Source: Gammaproteobacteria bacterium | Lineage (GTDB): Bacteria > Pseudomonadota > Gammaproteobacteria > Nevskiales > Nevskiaceae | Assembly (NCBI GenBank): GCA_026398875.1 | Contig: JAPLSB010000005.1 | Location: forward strand, 62,001-126,000 | Direction: 5' to 3' | DNA: 64,000 nt | Shown here: positions 24,301 through 32,256 of the stretch, in pieces | How the letters are laid out: each line of letters starts with the position of its first letter | Numbering within the stretch: the stretch's first letter is position 1 | Notes under the pieces: generated by a model | What the model saw: only the letters and a program-made list of their open reading frames with translations | The model's database searches: none | Told to the model about the DNA's origin: nothing | Position numbers and translations under genes: made by a program

Positions 24301-25835
24301 CAGGCGGCTCCCTTCTGGGTTGGAGACTGGCCCTGCGACTGGCTCTGGGTCTGGGCTGCAGGAGAAGTGACGACGGCTGGTGCGTCATCGTCGATGTCGA
24401 CGATCCAGGTGTCCTTCGAGCCGCCGCCCTGCGAGGAATTGACGACCAGCGAACCCTTGACCAGCGCCACGCGGGTAAGGCCACCAGTGGTGACATAGGT
24501 GCTTTCGCCGCGGCTCAGGATGAACGGCCGCAGATCGAGATGGCGCGGTTCGATGCCTTCGTCGCAGATGGTTGGCGCGGTCGACAGGCTGAGCGTCGGC
24601 TGCGCCATGTAGTTGCGCGGGTTTTTCTCGATCAGCGCGCGGAACTTCTCGTGCTCGTCCTTCGACACGCGCGGGCCGATCATCATGCCGTAGCCGCCGG
24701 ACTCGTTGGCTGGCTTGACCACCAGCTTGTCGAGGTTGGCGAGCACGTGCTTTCGCTGCTTCTCGTCGAAGCACAGGAAGCTCGGCACGTTCGGCAGGAT
24801 CGCGTCCTCGCCGAGGTAGTACTTGATCATCTGCGGCACGTAGGCATAGACGACCTTGTCGTCGGCCACACCCGCACCGGGCGCATTGGCCAGACCGACC
24901 TTGCCCTTGATCCACGAGCGCATCAGGCCCTTGCAGCCGAGGATCGACTCCGGATTGAACGCTTCCGGATCGAGGAACAGATCGTCGATGCGGCGATAGA
25001 TGACATCGACGCGCTTCAGGCCATCGATGGTCCGCATATAAGTGCAGTCGTCGTCACCGACGACGAGGTCCGAGCCTTCGACCAGTTCGACACCCATCTG
25101 CTGCGCGAGATAGGCATGCTCGAAGTACGCGGAGTTGTAGATGCCCGGGGTCAGCAGCACGATGTTCGGCGCGTCACCCGGGCGCGGGCTGATCGCAACC
25201 AGCGTGTCGTATAGCTGCGCGGTGTAGTCGTCGACCGGCAGGATGTTCGTGGTGTGGAACAGTTCCGGCCAGATGCGCTTGATGACCGCGCGGTTCTCCA
25301 GCATGTACGACACGCCGGACGGCACGCGGAGGTTGTCTTCGAGCACGTACAGCGTGCCGTCGCCGTCGCGGACCAGATCGGAGCCGCAGATATGCGCCCA
25401 GATGCCGTGCTTCGGCGCAACGCCGACGCACTGCTTACGGAAGTTCACCGACTCGGCGAGGATCTCGGCCGGGAAGATGCCGTCCTTGATGATCTGCTGC
25501 TTGCCGTACAGATCCTGGATGAAGTGGTTCAGCGCCGTGACGCGCTGCTTCAGGCCGCGTTCGGTCTTCTCCCATTCCTTCTTTGGAATGACTCGCGGAA
25601 TGATGTCGAACGGCCAGGCGCGGTCGACATTCTTGCCTTCGGAATAGACCGTGAAGGTGATGCCCATGACCTTGATCGCCAGATCAGCCGCCAGGCGGCG
25701 ATCGGCGAGATCCTTCTGCGACAGGCTCTGCAGGTACTCGACGAGGCTGCGGGCGGCGGGTCTTGCAAGGCCGGCGTTGTCGAAGAGTTCGTCGTAGGCG
25801 GCGTCGCCTCGATATTGGCGCCAGTCGAATGCCAT
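24300..25835 (-). CDS. Circularly permuted ATP-grasp type 2 protein
   Basis: 511 residues. Characteristic blocks are YDELFDNAGLARP at the start, GITFTVYSEGKNVDRAWPFD, LYVLEDNLRVPSGVSYMLEN, TPGIYNSAYFEHAYLAQQMG, VVKPANESGGYGMMIGP (ATP-grasp Lys and Gly-rich segment) and RHLDLRPFILS. It is expected to catalyse ATP-dependent carboxylate-amine ligation. The C-terminal tail (about 30 residues) is Gln/Ser/Ala-rich. It is the promoter-proximal gene of the pair with alpha-E and is divergent from minC. A transglutaminase gene often found in such clusters is not in the window. Confidence 0.92.
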   Translation of the reverse strand: MAFDWRQYRGDAAYDELFDNAGLARPAARSLVEYLQSLSQKDLADRRLAADLAIKVMGITFTVYSEGKNVDRAWPFDIIPRVIPKKEWEKTERGLKQRVTALNHFIQDLYGKQQIIKDGIFPAEILAESVNFRKQCVGVAPKHGIWAHICGSDLVRDGDGTLYVLEDNLRVPSGVSYMLENRAVIKRIWPELFHTTNILPVDDYTAQLYDTLVAISPRPGDAPNIVLLTPGIYNSAYFEHAYLAQQMGVELVEGSDLVVGDDDCTYMRTIDGLKRVDVIYRRIDDLFLDPEAFNPESILGCKGLMRSWIKGKVGLANAPGAGVADDKVVYAYVPQMIKYYLGEDAILPNVPSFLCFDEKQRKHVLANLDKLVVKPANESGGYGMMIGPRVSKDEHEKFRALIEKNPRNYMAQPTLSLSTAPTICDEGIEPRHLDLRPFILSRGESTYVTTGGLTRVALVKGSLVVNSSQGGGSKDTWIVDIDDDAPAVVTSPAAQTQSQSQGQSPTQKGAA

Positions 25836-26002
25836 GCTGATGTCCAGGGAATTTCCAATCCTGTGGTGCGCGATTCCGCCGTCCGGGCCGGAACATTGAT
25901 ATTGAAGGGGTTCATGTCTAACCTAGCATCAGACTCAAGCAAAACATAGGCCACGGCACGCCGCCCGCAGCGCCTGTGTCGACAGGATTTCTTCCCCCGT
26001 AA

Positions 26003-26704
26003 ATGACCCGCTCCCGCCCCGCCCTCGAACTGAAGGGCCGCATGCTTCCGATCACGCGCGTGCGGGTGCTTGAAGCCGATCCAGCCAGCGTCCGCGCCCA
26101 GCTCGCGGAAATGGTTCGCCAGATGCCGCAAGCCGTGAAAGGCATGGCGGTGGTGATCGACAGCGATATCGATGGCGACCTCGCAGCGTTGCTGACCGCA
26201 TTTCGCGAAGTCGGCATCCAGCCGCTAGCCGTTTCCGACGGTCCGCTTGCCGATGCCGCGCGTGCCTCGGGATTGCCGGTGGTGTCGAAGGACAGTGGCA
26301 AGGCAGCGCCGGCACCAGCACCGGCACGCGCGGTGGCTGCAGCGCCGGCGCCGGTCGTGGCCGCGGCGCGCAAGCCGGCCAAGGTGGTTGCCGATCCGAT
26401 TCGCTCCGGCCAGCAGGTCTACGCCGAAGACTGCGACCTGATCGTGCTGAACACCGTCAGCCCCGGTGCCGAAGTGATCGCCGACGGCTGCATCCACATC
26501 TACGGCAAGCTGGCAGGTCGCGCGCTGGCTGGCGTCAAGGGCGACGAATCGGCGCGCATCTTTTGCCGCAAGCTCGACGCCGAACTGGTCGCGATCGCCG
26601 GCATCTATGCCGTGGCCGAGCAGATCAAGGCCGGACCGGTCAACGAGCCGGCGCTGGCCTGGCTCGATGGCGGCCGCTTGAAGATCGAGGCACACAAAAT
26701 CTAG
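26003..26704 (+). CDS. minC: Septum site-determining protein MinC
   Basis: 233 residues. The N-terminal FtsZ-inhibiting domain (about 1-100) begins RPALELKGRMLPITRVRVLE. An Ala/Pro-rich linker at about 100-125 (APAPAPARAVAAAPAPVV) leads to the C-terminal beta-helix (about 130-233) with NTVSPGAEVIADGCIHIYGK and ARIFCRKLDAELVAIAG, the conserved MinD-binding face. It blocks Z-ring assembly near the poles. First gene of minCDE, with 71 bp to minD. Confidence 0.96.
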   Translation: MTRSRPALELKGRMLPITRVRVLEADPASVRAQLAEMVRQMPQAVKGMAVVIDSDIDGDLAALLTAFREVGIQPLAVSDGPLADAARASGLPVVSKDSGKAAPAPAPARAVAAAPAPVVAAARKPAKVVADPIRSGQQVYAEDCDLIVLNTVSPGAEVIADGCIHIYGKLAGRALAGVKGDESARIFCRKLDAELVAIAGIYAVAEQIKAGPVNEPALAWLDGGRLKIEAHKI

Positions 26705-26775
26705 GCTGTTGCGATCGTTGTTCCGATCGTCGGCCCTTCGTTCACGCAGCACCAGACAAGCAGCACGGAGCACCG

Positions 26776-27585
26776 TTGGCCAAGATCATCGTGGTTACCT
26801 CGGGCAAGGGCGGCGTCGGCAAGACCACGACGAGCGCCTCGTTCGCCACCGGCCTTGCGCTGCGCGGCAAGAAGACGGCTGTCATCGATTTCGATGTCGG
26901 CCTGCGCAATCTCGACCTGATCATGGGTTGCGAGCGCCGCGTGGTCTACGACTTCGTCAACGTCATCAACGGCGAAGCCAGCCTCAAGCAGGCACTGATC
27001 CGCGACAAGAACGTCGACACGTTGCACATCCTCGCGGCCAGCCAGACGCGCGACAAGGACGCGCTGACCACCGAAGGCGTGGAGCGGGTGCTGAAGGATC
27101 TGGCTCAGGATTTCGACTACATCATCTGCGACTCGCCGGCCGGCATCGAGCGCGGCGCGTTCCTGGCGATGTACTTCGCTGATGAGGCGCTGGTGGTCAC
27201 CAACCCGGAAGTCTCCAGCGTCCGTGACTCCGACCGCGTGCTCGGCATCCTGGCGTCGAAGTCGCGCCGTGCCGAAATCGGTGAGCAGCGGGTCAAGGAA
27301 CATCTGGTGCTGACGCGTTACAACCCGGCACGTGTCGCCAAGGGCGAGATGCTCAGCGTCGACGACGTCAAGGAAATCCTCGCCATTCCGCTGCTCGGCA
27401 TCATCCCGGAATCACCGACCGTGCTGACCAGCTCGAATTCGGGCGAGCCGGTGATCAAGGACCCGGCGAGCGAAGCCGGACAGGCCTACACCGATCTGGT
27501 TGCGCGGTTCCTGGGCGAAGAGCGGCCGATGCGTTTCCTGACCGAGCAGAAGAAGGGCTTCATGGCCAAGCTGTTCGGAGGCTGA
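26776..27585 (+). CDS. minD: Septum site-determining ATPase MinD
   Basis: 269 residues (E. coli 270) if started at TTG 26776. That start has a good ribosome-binding sequence ACGGAG 6-7 bp upstream and gives the normal N-terminus (AKIIVVTSGKGGVGKTT). The deviant Walker A (Lys11, Lys16), IDFDVGLRNLDLIMGCE and the C-terminal amphipathic helix KKGFMAKLFGG for membrane binding are present. It recruits MinC to the membrane and oscillates with MinE. It is separated from minE by 1 bp. Confidence 0.96.
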   Translation: MAKIIVVTSGKGGVGKTTTSASFATGLALRGKKTAVIDFDVGLRNLDLIMGCERRVVYDFVNVINGEASLKQALIRDKNVDTLHILAASQTRDKDALTTEGVERVLKDLAQDFDYIICDSPAGIERGAFLAMYFADEALVVTNPEVSSVRDSDRVLGILASKSRRAEIGEQRVKEHLVLTRYNPARVAKGEMLSVDDVKEILAIPLLGIIPESPTVLTSSNSGEPVIKDPASEAGQAYTDLVARFLGEERPMRFLTEQKKGFMAKLFGG

Positions 27586-27586
27586 C

Positions 27587-27853
27587 ATGGACTGGCTCAA
27601 GATCTTCCGCGGAGAGAAACAGAAGAACTCCGCGCAGACGGCGAAGGATCGCCTGATGGTCGCCGTGGCCTACCAGCGCGAGGGCCGCATGAATGGCCCG
27701 AACTACCTGCCGCAGATGCGCGAGGAAATTCTCGCCGTGGTGCGCAAGTACATTCGCGTGCCGGATGGTGCCGTGCAGTTCAACGTCCAGCGCGAGGATG
27801 GCCTCGAGGTGCTGGAGCTGAACATCACGCTGCCGGAAGACAGTCCACGCTGA
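27587..27853 (+). CDS. minE: Cell division topological specificity factor MinE
   Basis: 88 residues, the same length as E. coli MinE. The N-terminal amphipathic helix is MDWLKIFRGEKQKNSAQTAK. The MinD-contacting beta-strand region is DRLMVAVAYQREGRMNG, followed by the dimerisation domain (YLPQMREEILAVVRKYIRV, LEVLELNITLPE). It stimulates MinD ATPase and sets division at midcell. Last gene of minCDE; a hairpin follows directly. Confidence 0.96.
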   Translation: MDWLKIFRGEKQKNSAQTAKDRLMVAVAYQREGRMNGPNYLPQMREEILAVVRKYIRVPDGAVQFNVQREDGLEVLELNITLPEDSPR

Positions 27854-27859
27854 ATCACG

Positions 27860-27889
27860 GCATCGGTCTGGCAGAAGCCGGACCGATGC
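27860..27889. terminator. Bidirectional terminator between minE and ptsI
   Basis: GCATCGGTCTGGC (27860-27872) pairs with GCCGGACCGATGC (27877-27889) with one G-U pair and an AGAA loop. It occupies almost the entire 39-bp gap between two convergent genes. Confidence 0.7.
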
Positions 27890-27892
27890 GCG

Positions 27893-29647
27893 TCAGCCGG
27901 TTTCCGCCATCAGCATTTCGAGCGCCTGCGGATCGCCAGTTTCGAGCAGGTTCGCGGCCTGCGCTCTCAGCGCGCGGACATTGCTTTCGATGATGATCCG
28001 CTTGACCTCCAGCACGCTCGCGGGGTGCATCGAGAACTCGGTCAGCCCGAGCCCCAGCAGCAGACGCGTGTAGCGCGGATCACCCGCCATCTCGCCGCAC
28101 ATGGCCACCGGAATGCGCGCTCGTTCGCCGGCCTCGATGGTGGTGCGGATCAGTTTCAGCACGGCCGGATGCAGCGGGTCGTAGAGGTAGTTGACCTCGT
28201 CGTCGACGCGGTCGATCGCCAGCGTGGACTGGATCAGATCGTTGGTGCCGATCGAGAAGAAGCTGCAGTGACGTGCCAGCAGCGATGCAGCAAGTGCGGC
28301 AGCCGGCACCTCGATCATCGCGCCGACCGGCACATGCGCGGCCATCGTCGCGCCTTCGCGCGCCAGTTGTTCGCGGGTGGCGGCGATGAAGGCCATCGCC
28401 TGACGATATTCGCCGACGCTGGAAATCATCGGCAGCATGATGTGCACGTCGCCATGCGCGGATGCGCGCAGCAGCGCCCGCACCTGAGCGCGGAACAGGT
28501 CCGGTTCCTTCAGGCACAGGCGAATCGCGCGCAGGCCGAGGGCCGGATTGTTCGGCGTCGGTCCTGATCGGGCGCCGCTGTCGACCTGCTTGTCGGCTCC
28601 GAGATCCAGCGTTCGGATGGTGATCGGCCCTTTCACCGAAGCCGCCACTCGCGCGTAGACCTCGTACTGCTCGTCTTCGGTCGGCAGCGTCTTGCGGTTC
28701 ATGTACAGGAACTCGGTGCGATACAGGCCAACCCCCTCGGCACCGAGATCGGCGGCGTGGGTCGCGTCTTCGCTGAGTTCGATGTTGGCCAGCAAGCGGA
28801 TCTTGACGCCGTCGCGCGAGATCGCCGGCTTGTCCTTAAGGCCGGACAGTGCAGCGCGGCGTTCGCGCTGCTGATTGCGCTTGGCGTGGAAGAACTGCAG
28901 CGCCTGGGCATCCGGATCGGCAAGCGCGTGGCCAAGGTCGCCGTCGACGATCACCGCTTCGCCATCGCGGAACAGGCGGCGGGCGTTGTGCAGGCCGACG
29001 ATCGCCGGGATGCCGTACGAGCGCGCCAGGATCGCGGTGTGCGACAGCGGGCCGCCGTATTCGGTGATGAACGCGGCGACGCCGGCCTGCGCGAGCAGGA
29101 TGATGTCGGCCGGCGTGATGTCGTCGGAAACGATGATGCTCGGTTCCGGTGGCGGCCCTGCCGGCGCTTCGGCATCGCCGACCGGCAGGCTGCGCTCCTG
29201 GTTCAGCAGGATGCGCAGCAGGCGTGCCGAAACATGTTTCACGTCGTCGCGACGGGCGCGCAGGTAGGCGTCGTCCATCTGCTCGAAGACCGCCATCAGC
29301 GCGTCGCGCTGACGCTTCAGCGCGGCCTCGGCGTTGATCCGGCTGCTGCGGATGGTCGCGACCACTGCATCGGTCAGCGAGCGGTCGTCCATCATCAGCA
29401 GATGCGTGTCGATGAACGCGGCGATCTCGTTCTCGGCGCCGCCCATGCCGCTTGGAACCTGCGATCGGACCTGCCGCAGCTGCTCGCGGCCGCGCGCCTG
29501 GGCATCGGCGAAGCGCCGCAGCTCGGCATCGACGTCGGCTTCGGCGATCGTGTATTCGGGAATCTCGAGGTCGCCGCCCGACAGCTTCTGCACGCGGCCG
29601 ATGGCGATGCCGCGCGAGACGCCGATCCCGTTGAGCCAGAGACTCAT
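27893..29647 (-). CDS. ptsI: PTS enzyme I (phosphoenolpyruvate-protein phosphotransferase)
   Basis: 584 residues, the standard EI length without an N-terminal GAF domain. The phospho-histidine is His203 in YGGPLSHTAILARSYG. PEP-binding segments are GVGLYRTEFLYMNR, PFxS-like HIMLPMISSVGEY and FSIGTNDLIQSTLAIDR; the active Cys is in PVAMCGEMAGD. It transfers phosphate from PEP to HPr. It is last in the rapZ-EIIA-HPr-EI order, with a 4-bp overlap with ptsH. No sugar permease is nearby, so a regulatory PTS-Ntr role is likely. Confidence 0.95.
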   Translation of the reverse strand: MSLWLNGIGVSRGIAIGRVQKLSGGDLEIPEYTIAEADVDAELRRFADAQARGREQLRQVRSQVPSGMGGAENEIAAFIDTHLLMMDDRSLTDAVVATIRSSRINAEAALKRQRDALMAVFEQMDDAYLRARRDDVKHVSARLLRILLNQERSLPVGDAEAPAGPPPEPSIIVSDDITPADIILLAQAGVAAFITEYGGPLSHTAILARSYGIPAIVGLHNARRLFRDGEAVIVDGDLGHALADPDAQALQFFHAKRNQQRERRAALSGLKDKPAISRDGVKIRLLANIELSEDATHAADLGAEGVGLYRTEFLYMNRKTLPTEDEQYEVYARVAASVKGPITIRTLDLGADKQVDSGARSGPTPNNPALGLRAIRLCLKEPDLFRAQVRALLRASAHGDVHIMLPMISSVGEYRQAMAFIAATREQLAREGATMAAHVPVGAMIEVPAAALAASLLARHCSFFSIGTNDLIQSTLAIDRVDDEVNYLYDPLHPAVLKLIRTTIEAGERARIPVAMCGEMAGDPRYTRLLLGLGLTEFSMHPASVLEVKRIIIESNVRALRAQAANLLETGDPQALEMLMAETG

Positions 29648-29952
29648 GCGTCCTCGTCGAAGCGGTTGGCAACCAGTGCGGCCAGCGCTTCGAGTGCCTC
29701 GACGGCATCCGGTCCGCTGGCTGCAAGCTTGAGCACGGTGCCTTGCGCGGCGGCCAGCATCATCACTTTCAGGATGCTCTTGCCGGGTACCTGCTTGCCG
29801 TCCTTCTCGACCGTCAGCTCGGCTTCATAGCTCGAGGCCAGCGTGACGAACTTCGAGGCGGCGCGGGCATGCAGGCCGAGCCGGTTGATGATGACCACCG
29901 TCTTTTCGGCGGTCTGGGCGGCGGCAGGGGTATTCGGTGGTGATTCGGTCAT
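29644..29952 (-). CDS. ptsH: Phosphocarrier HPr-family protein
   Basis: 102 residues. The phosphorylation site is His28 in NRLGLHARAASKFV. The Ser region VPGKSILKVMMLAAAQGT follows, then a C-terminal helix VEALEALAALVANRF. A Thr/Pro/Ala-rich extension of about 18 residues precedes the core. It receives phosphate from EI and passes it to EIIA(Ntr) and EIIA(Man). It overlaps both neighbours by 4 bp, so translation is probably coupled. No HPr kinase gene is seen here. Confidence 0.94.
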   Translation of the reverse strand: MTESPPNTPAAAQTAEKTVVIINRLGLHARAASKFVTLASSYEAELTVEKDGKQVPGKSILKVMMLAAAQGTVLKLAASGPDAVEALEALAALVANRFDEDA

Positions 29953-30353
29953 GACGGCGAGCCCGGTTGCTTGAACGAGACGATACCGGTCTGGCCGCCA
30001 TCAACGGCGGCGGCGACCATGGCCGGCAGGTCGCGCTTCGGGAAATTGAAGATCTCGACCAGCATCGGCAGGTTGACGCCGGCGACCATTTCGGTGCGCG
30101 GCGCCTCCAGCAGTCGGCTGGCGATATTGCTCGGCGTGGAGCCGTAGGCGTCAGTGAGGATCAGCACGCCATGACCGCCATCGAGCCGCTCGATCATCCG
30201 GCGGCCTTGCAGCAGCAGCACGTCGGTGGCCTGCACGCGGCGCACTTCGAGCACATCGGCGTTCAGCGGCAGCGGGCCGATCATGTCCTGCATCGTTTCC
30301 AGCAGGTGATGGCCCAGCTTGCCGTGGGTGACCAGCAATACGCCGACGGTCAT
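29949..30353 (-). CDS. PTS EIIA component, mannose (Man) family
   Basis: 134 residues from the ATG at 30353; an upstream GTG at 30371 would overlap rapZ. The active His is His10 in VGVLLVTHGKLGHHLLE. LILTDAYGSTPSNIA and NLPMLVEIFNF are typical of mannose-family EIIA domains. It stands alone without IIB, IIC or IID, as in the regulatory PTS of many beta- and some gammaproteobacteria. A phosphate sink or regulator role is therefore more likely than sugar uptake. Confidence 0.92.
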   Translation of the reverse strand: MTVGVLLVTHGKLGHHLLETMQDMIGPLPLNADVLEVRRVQATDVLLLQGRRMIERLDGGHGVLILTDAYGSTPSNIASRLLEAPRTEMVAGVNLPMLVEIFNFPKRDLPAMVAAAVDGGQTGIVSFKQPGSPS

Positions 30354-30363
30354 CGCACAGCGC

Positions 30364-31224
30364 TCATGCACTCAACTCCCGATGTTTGACGACGATCTGC
30401 GGGAAGCGGCCATCGAAGGCCTGCTTCATGCGCTCGATCAGGTAGACCGAGCGATGCTGGCCTCCGGTGCAGCCGATGGCGATCGTCACGTAGGCGCGAT
30501 CCTGGGCTTCGACCGCCGGCAGCCAGCGCTCCAGATAGGCGCGGGTGTCCTCGAAGAACGCTTCGACGACGCTCTGGCCGCGGAACCAGTCGACCACCGG
30601 CGCGTCGCGGCCGGTCAGCGCCCGCAGGTCCGGTACCCAGTGCGGGTTCGGCAGCAGGCGTGCATCGAACACGAAATCCGCGCCTTCCGGTCCGCCGTTC
30701 TTGAAGCCGAACGACAGGAACAGCACCGACAGGCCACGGGTTCCAGGTTCCGGCAGGTGCACGTCGACCGCCGCCCGAAGGTCGTACAGGCTCAGCGTGG
30801 TGGTGTCGAGCGGCACGTCGGCGAGGTCGGCGACCGGCTTCAGCAGCTTGCGTTCGAGCCGGATCGCATCGAGCAGCGACACTTCCGCCGAGTCCAGCGG
30901 GTGACGTCGCCGCGTCTCGTTGTAGCGACGCAGGATCACGCTGTCGTCGGCGGTCAGGAACAGCACGCGCACGTCGATGGCCTGGCCGCGCAGCGCCTCC
31001 AGCACGGCCGGGAAGCGCTCGATTTCCAGCGGATCGCAACGGGCATCGATGCCCAGCGCCAGCTTGCGGTAGCGCGGCCCGGGGTTGTCGACGGCATGGC
31101 TCAGCAGCGGCTGGACCAGATCAAGCGGAATATTGTCGATGCAGTAATAGCCACGGTCCTCGTACTGCTTGAGGGCCACGGACTTCCCGGCACCGGACAG
31201 TCCACTGACGATGACCAGACGCAT
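30364..31224 (-). CDS. rapZ: RNase adapter protein RapZ
   Basis: 286 residues (E. coli 284). Walker A GLSGAGKS lies at residues 8-15. The conserved C-terminal RNA/GlcN6P-binding domain contains LSVLFLSFGFKNGGPEGADFVFDARLLPNPHW (positions about 170-201) and IGCTGGQHRSVYLIERM. In E. coli RapZ directs RNase E to the sRNA GlmZ in response to glucosamine-6-phosphate. Located between ptsN (33 bp upstream) and the EIIA(Man) gene, the standard position. Confidence 0.95.
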   Translation of the reverse strand: MRLVIVSGLSGAGKSVALKQYEDRGYYCIDNIPLDLVQPLLSHAVDNPGPRYRKLALGIDARCDPLEIERFPAVLEALRGQAIDVRVLFLTADDSVILRRYNETRRRHPLDSAEVSLLDAIRLERKLLKPVADLADVPLDTTTLSLYDLRAAVDVHLPEPGTRGLSVLFLSFGFKNGGPEGADFVFDARLLPNPHWVPDLRALTGRDAPVVDWFRGQSVVEAFFEDTRAYLERWLPAVEAQDRAYVTIAIGCTGGQHRSVYLIERMKQAFDGRFPQIVVKHRELSA

Positions 31225-31257
31225 GATCGGGGCGACGGCTCGGTGCGCGATCGGCGG

Positions 31258-31704
31258 TCAGCCGGCGAGCAGGGCGTAGACCGCGGCGTCGTCCCTGGCG
31301 GCATGGATCTGCGCGCAGAGGTCGTCGTCGGAGAATTTCTCGGCAATGGCCGCGAGATGCTGCAGATGCTCGCCGGTCGCGTTCTGCGGTACCAGCAGGC
31401 CGAACACCAGATCGACCGGCTGGCCGTCGTGGGTGTCGTAATCGACCGGGTGCTTCAGGCGCACGAAGGCGCCGATGCTGGTCGACACGCCCGCCATCCG
31501 GCCGTGCGGAATGGCCACGCCGTGACCGAGCCCGGTCGAGCCCAGCTTCTCCCGGCTCGCAAGGCTGGCGAGGATGTCGGCCGGTGCCACGCTCGGTGCA
31601 CCAAGCGCGAGCAGGCGGGCAATCTCTTCCAGTGCGCGCTTCTTGCTGGTCGCGGCGACGCCGACGGCAACGCGGCCCGGGCTGAGGATGTCGGCAAGTT
31701 TCAT
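31258..31704 (-). CDS. ptsN: PTS IIA-like nitrogen-regulatory protein PtsN
   Basis: 148 residues. The phospho-acceptor is His67 in GHGVAIPHGRM. Further conserved parts are LGSTGLG, DLVFGLLVPQNATGEHLQHLAAIAEKFSD and DYDTHDGQPV. EIIA(Ntr) links the PTS phosphorylation state to potassium and nitrogen control. It follows hpf, but an intrinsic terminator sits 24 bp upstream of its ATG, leaving no space for a separate promoter. Expression therefore probably relies on read-through. Confidence 0.95.
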   Translation of the reverse strand: MKLADILSPGRVAVGVAATSKKRALEEIARLLALGAPSVAPADILASLASREKLGSTGLGHGVAIPHGRMAGVSTSIGAFVRLKHPVDYDTHDGQPVDLVFGLLVPQNATGEHLQHLAAIAEKFSDDDLCAQIHAARDDAAVYALLAG

Positions 31705-31727
31705 CGAGGGTCCGGCGTGTGGGAAAG

Positions 31728-31759
31728 AAAAAGCCCCGCTTCGAAAAGCGGGGCTTTTT
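31728..31759. terminator. Intrinsic bidirectional terminator between hpf and ptsN
   Basis: AAAAAGCCCCGCTT (31728-31741), CGAA loop, AAGCGGGGCTTTTT (31746-31759): a 14-bp perfect stem with U/A tracts both ways. It begins 32 bp past the hpf stop and ends 24 bp before ptsN. It is the strongest intrinsic terminator in the window, placed inside a conserved gene run. Confidence 0.85.
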
Positions 31760-31790
31760 CGAACGCCCGGCTAGTGTAGCGGCGCGCGCC

Positions 31791-32114
31791 CTAGTTCAGA
31801 GCGTGCTTCTGCACATCGCGGGCGTGGTGGTCGCGCAGCTTGTCCTTGAACTTCCGGGTCTGCTGATCGAGCTTGTCGATCAGGTTGTCGATCGCCGCAT
31901 ACATGTCGCCCTGCACCGATTCGGCGTGCAGATGGGTGCCTCGGGCATGCAGGGTGGCTTCGGCCTTGTGCTGCAGCTTGGTGTCAACCGACAGGATCAC
32001 GGCAGCGTCGATCAGGTGATCGAAGTGCCGTTCGACGCGCTTCAGCTTGTCGGTGACGTAGGTGCGCAGCGCCGGCGTGAGATCGAGATGATGACCGGAA
32101 ATGTTCAGGTTCAT
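31791..32114 (-). CDS. hpf: Ribosome hibernation-promoting factor, short form
   Basis: 107 residues, short HPF/YfiA family (beta-alpha-beta-beta-beta-alpha). Family blocks are NISGHHLDLTPALRTYVTDKL, VERHFDHLIDA and DMYAAIDNLIDKLDQQTRKFKDKLRDHHA. It binds the 30S decoding centre and promotes inactive 100S dimers in stationary phase. It is in the conserved rpoN-hpf-ptsN order, 142 bp after rpoN. That gap has a small hairpin and probably its own promoter. Confidence 0.95.
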   Translation of the reverse strand: MNLNISGHHLDLTPALRTYVTDKLKRVERHFDHLIDAAVILSVDTKLQHKAEATLHARGTHLHAESVQGDMYAAIDNLIDKLDQQTRKFKDKLRDHHARDVQKHALN

Positions 32115-32222
32115 ACACGCAACTCCTTTTCAGGGAAGGCGGCCCGTGTGCCCGCCGGGAATCCGGCTGGACGAGCGGGTCGAACACATGCATTGCAGGT
32201 TTCGGACCATGAACAGCGGCGG

Positions 32223-32240
32223 GAACCCGGATTCGGGTTC
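32223..32240 (-). terminator. Small hairpin after rpoN
   Basis: GAACCCG (32223-32229), GATT loop, CGGGTTC (32234-32240), 16 bp past the rpoN stop. The stem is 7 bp and there is no U-tract. A weak candidate. Confidence 0.35.
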
Positions 32241-32256
32241 TGCGTCCGGTCGGGGC

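Noticed and set aside
30354..30371. GTG start at 30371 for the EIIA(Man) gene
   Set aside because: It would overlap the rapZ stop and add a non-conserved MHERCA segment; the ATG at 30353 gives the family N-terminus with the active His at position 10.
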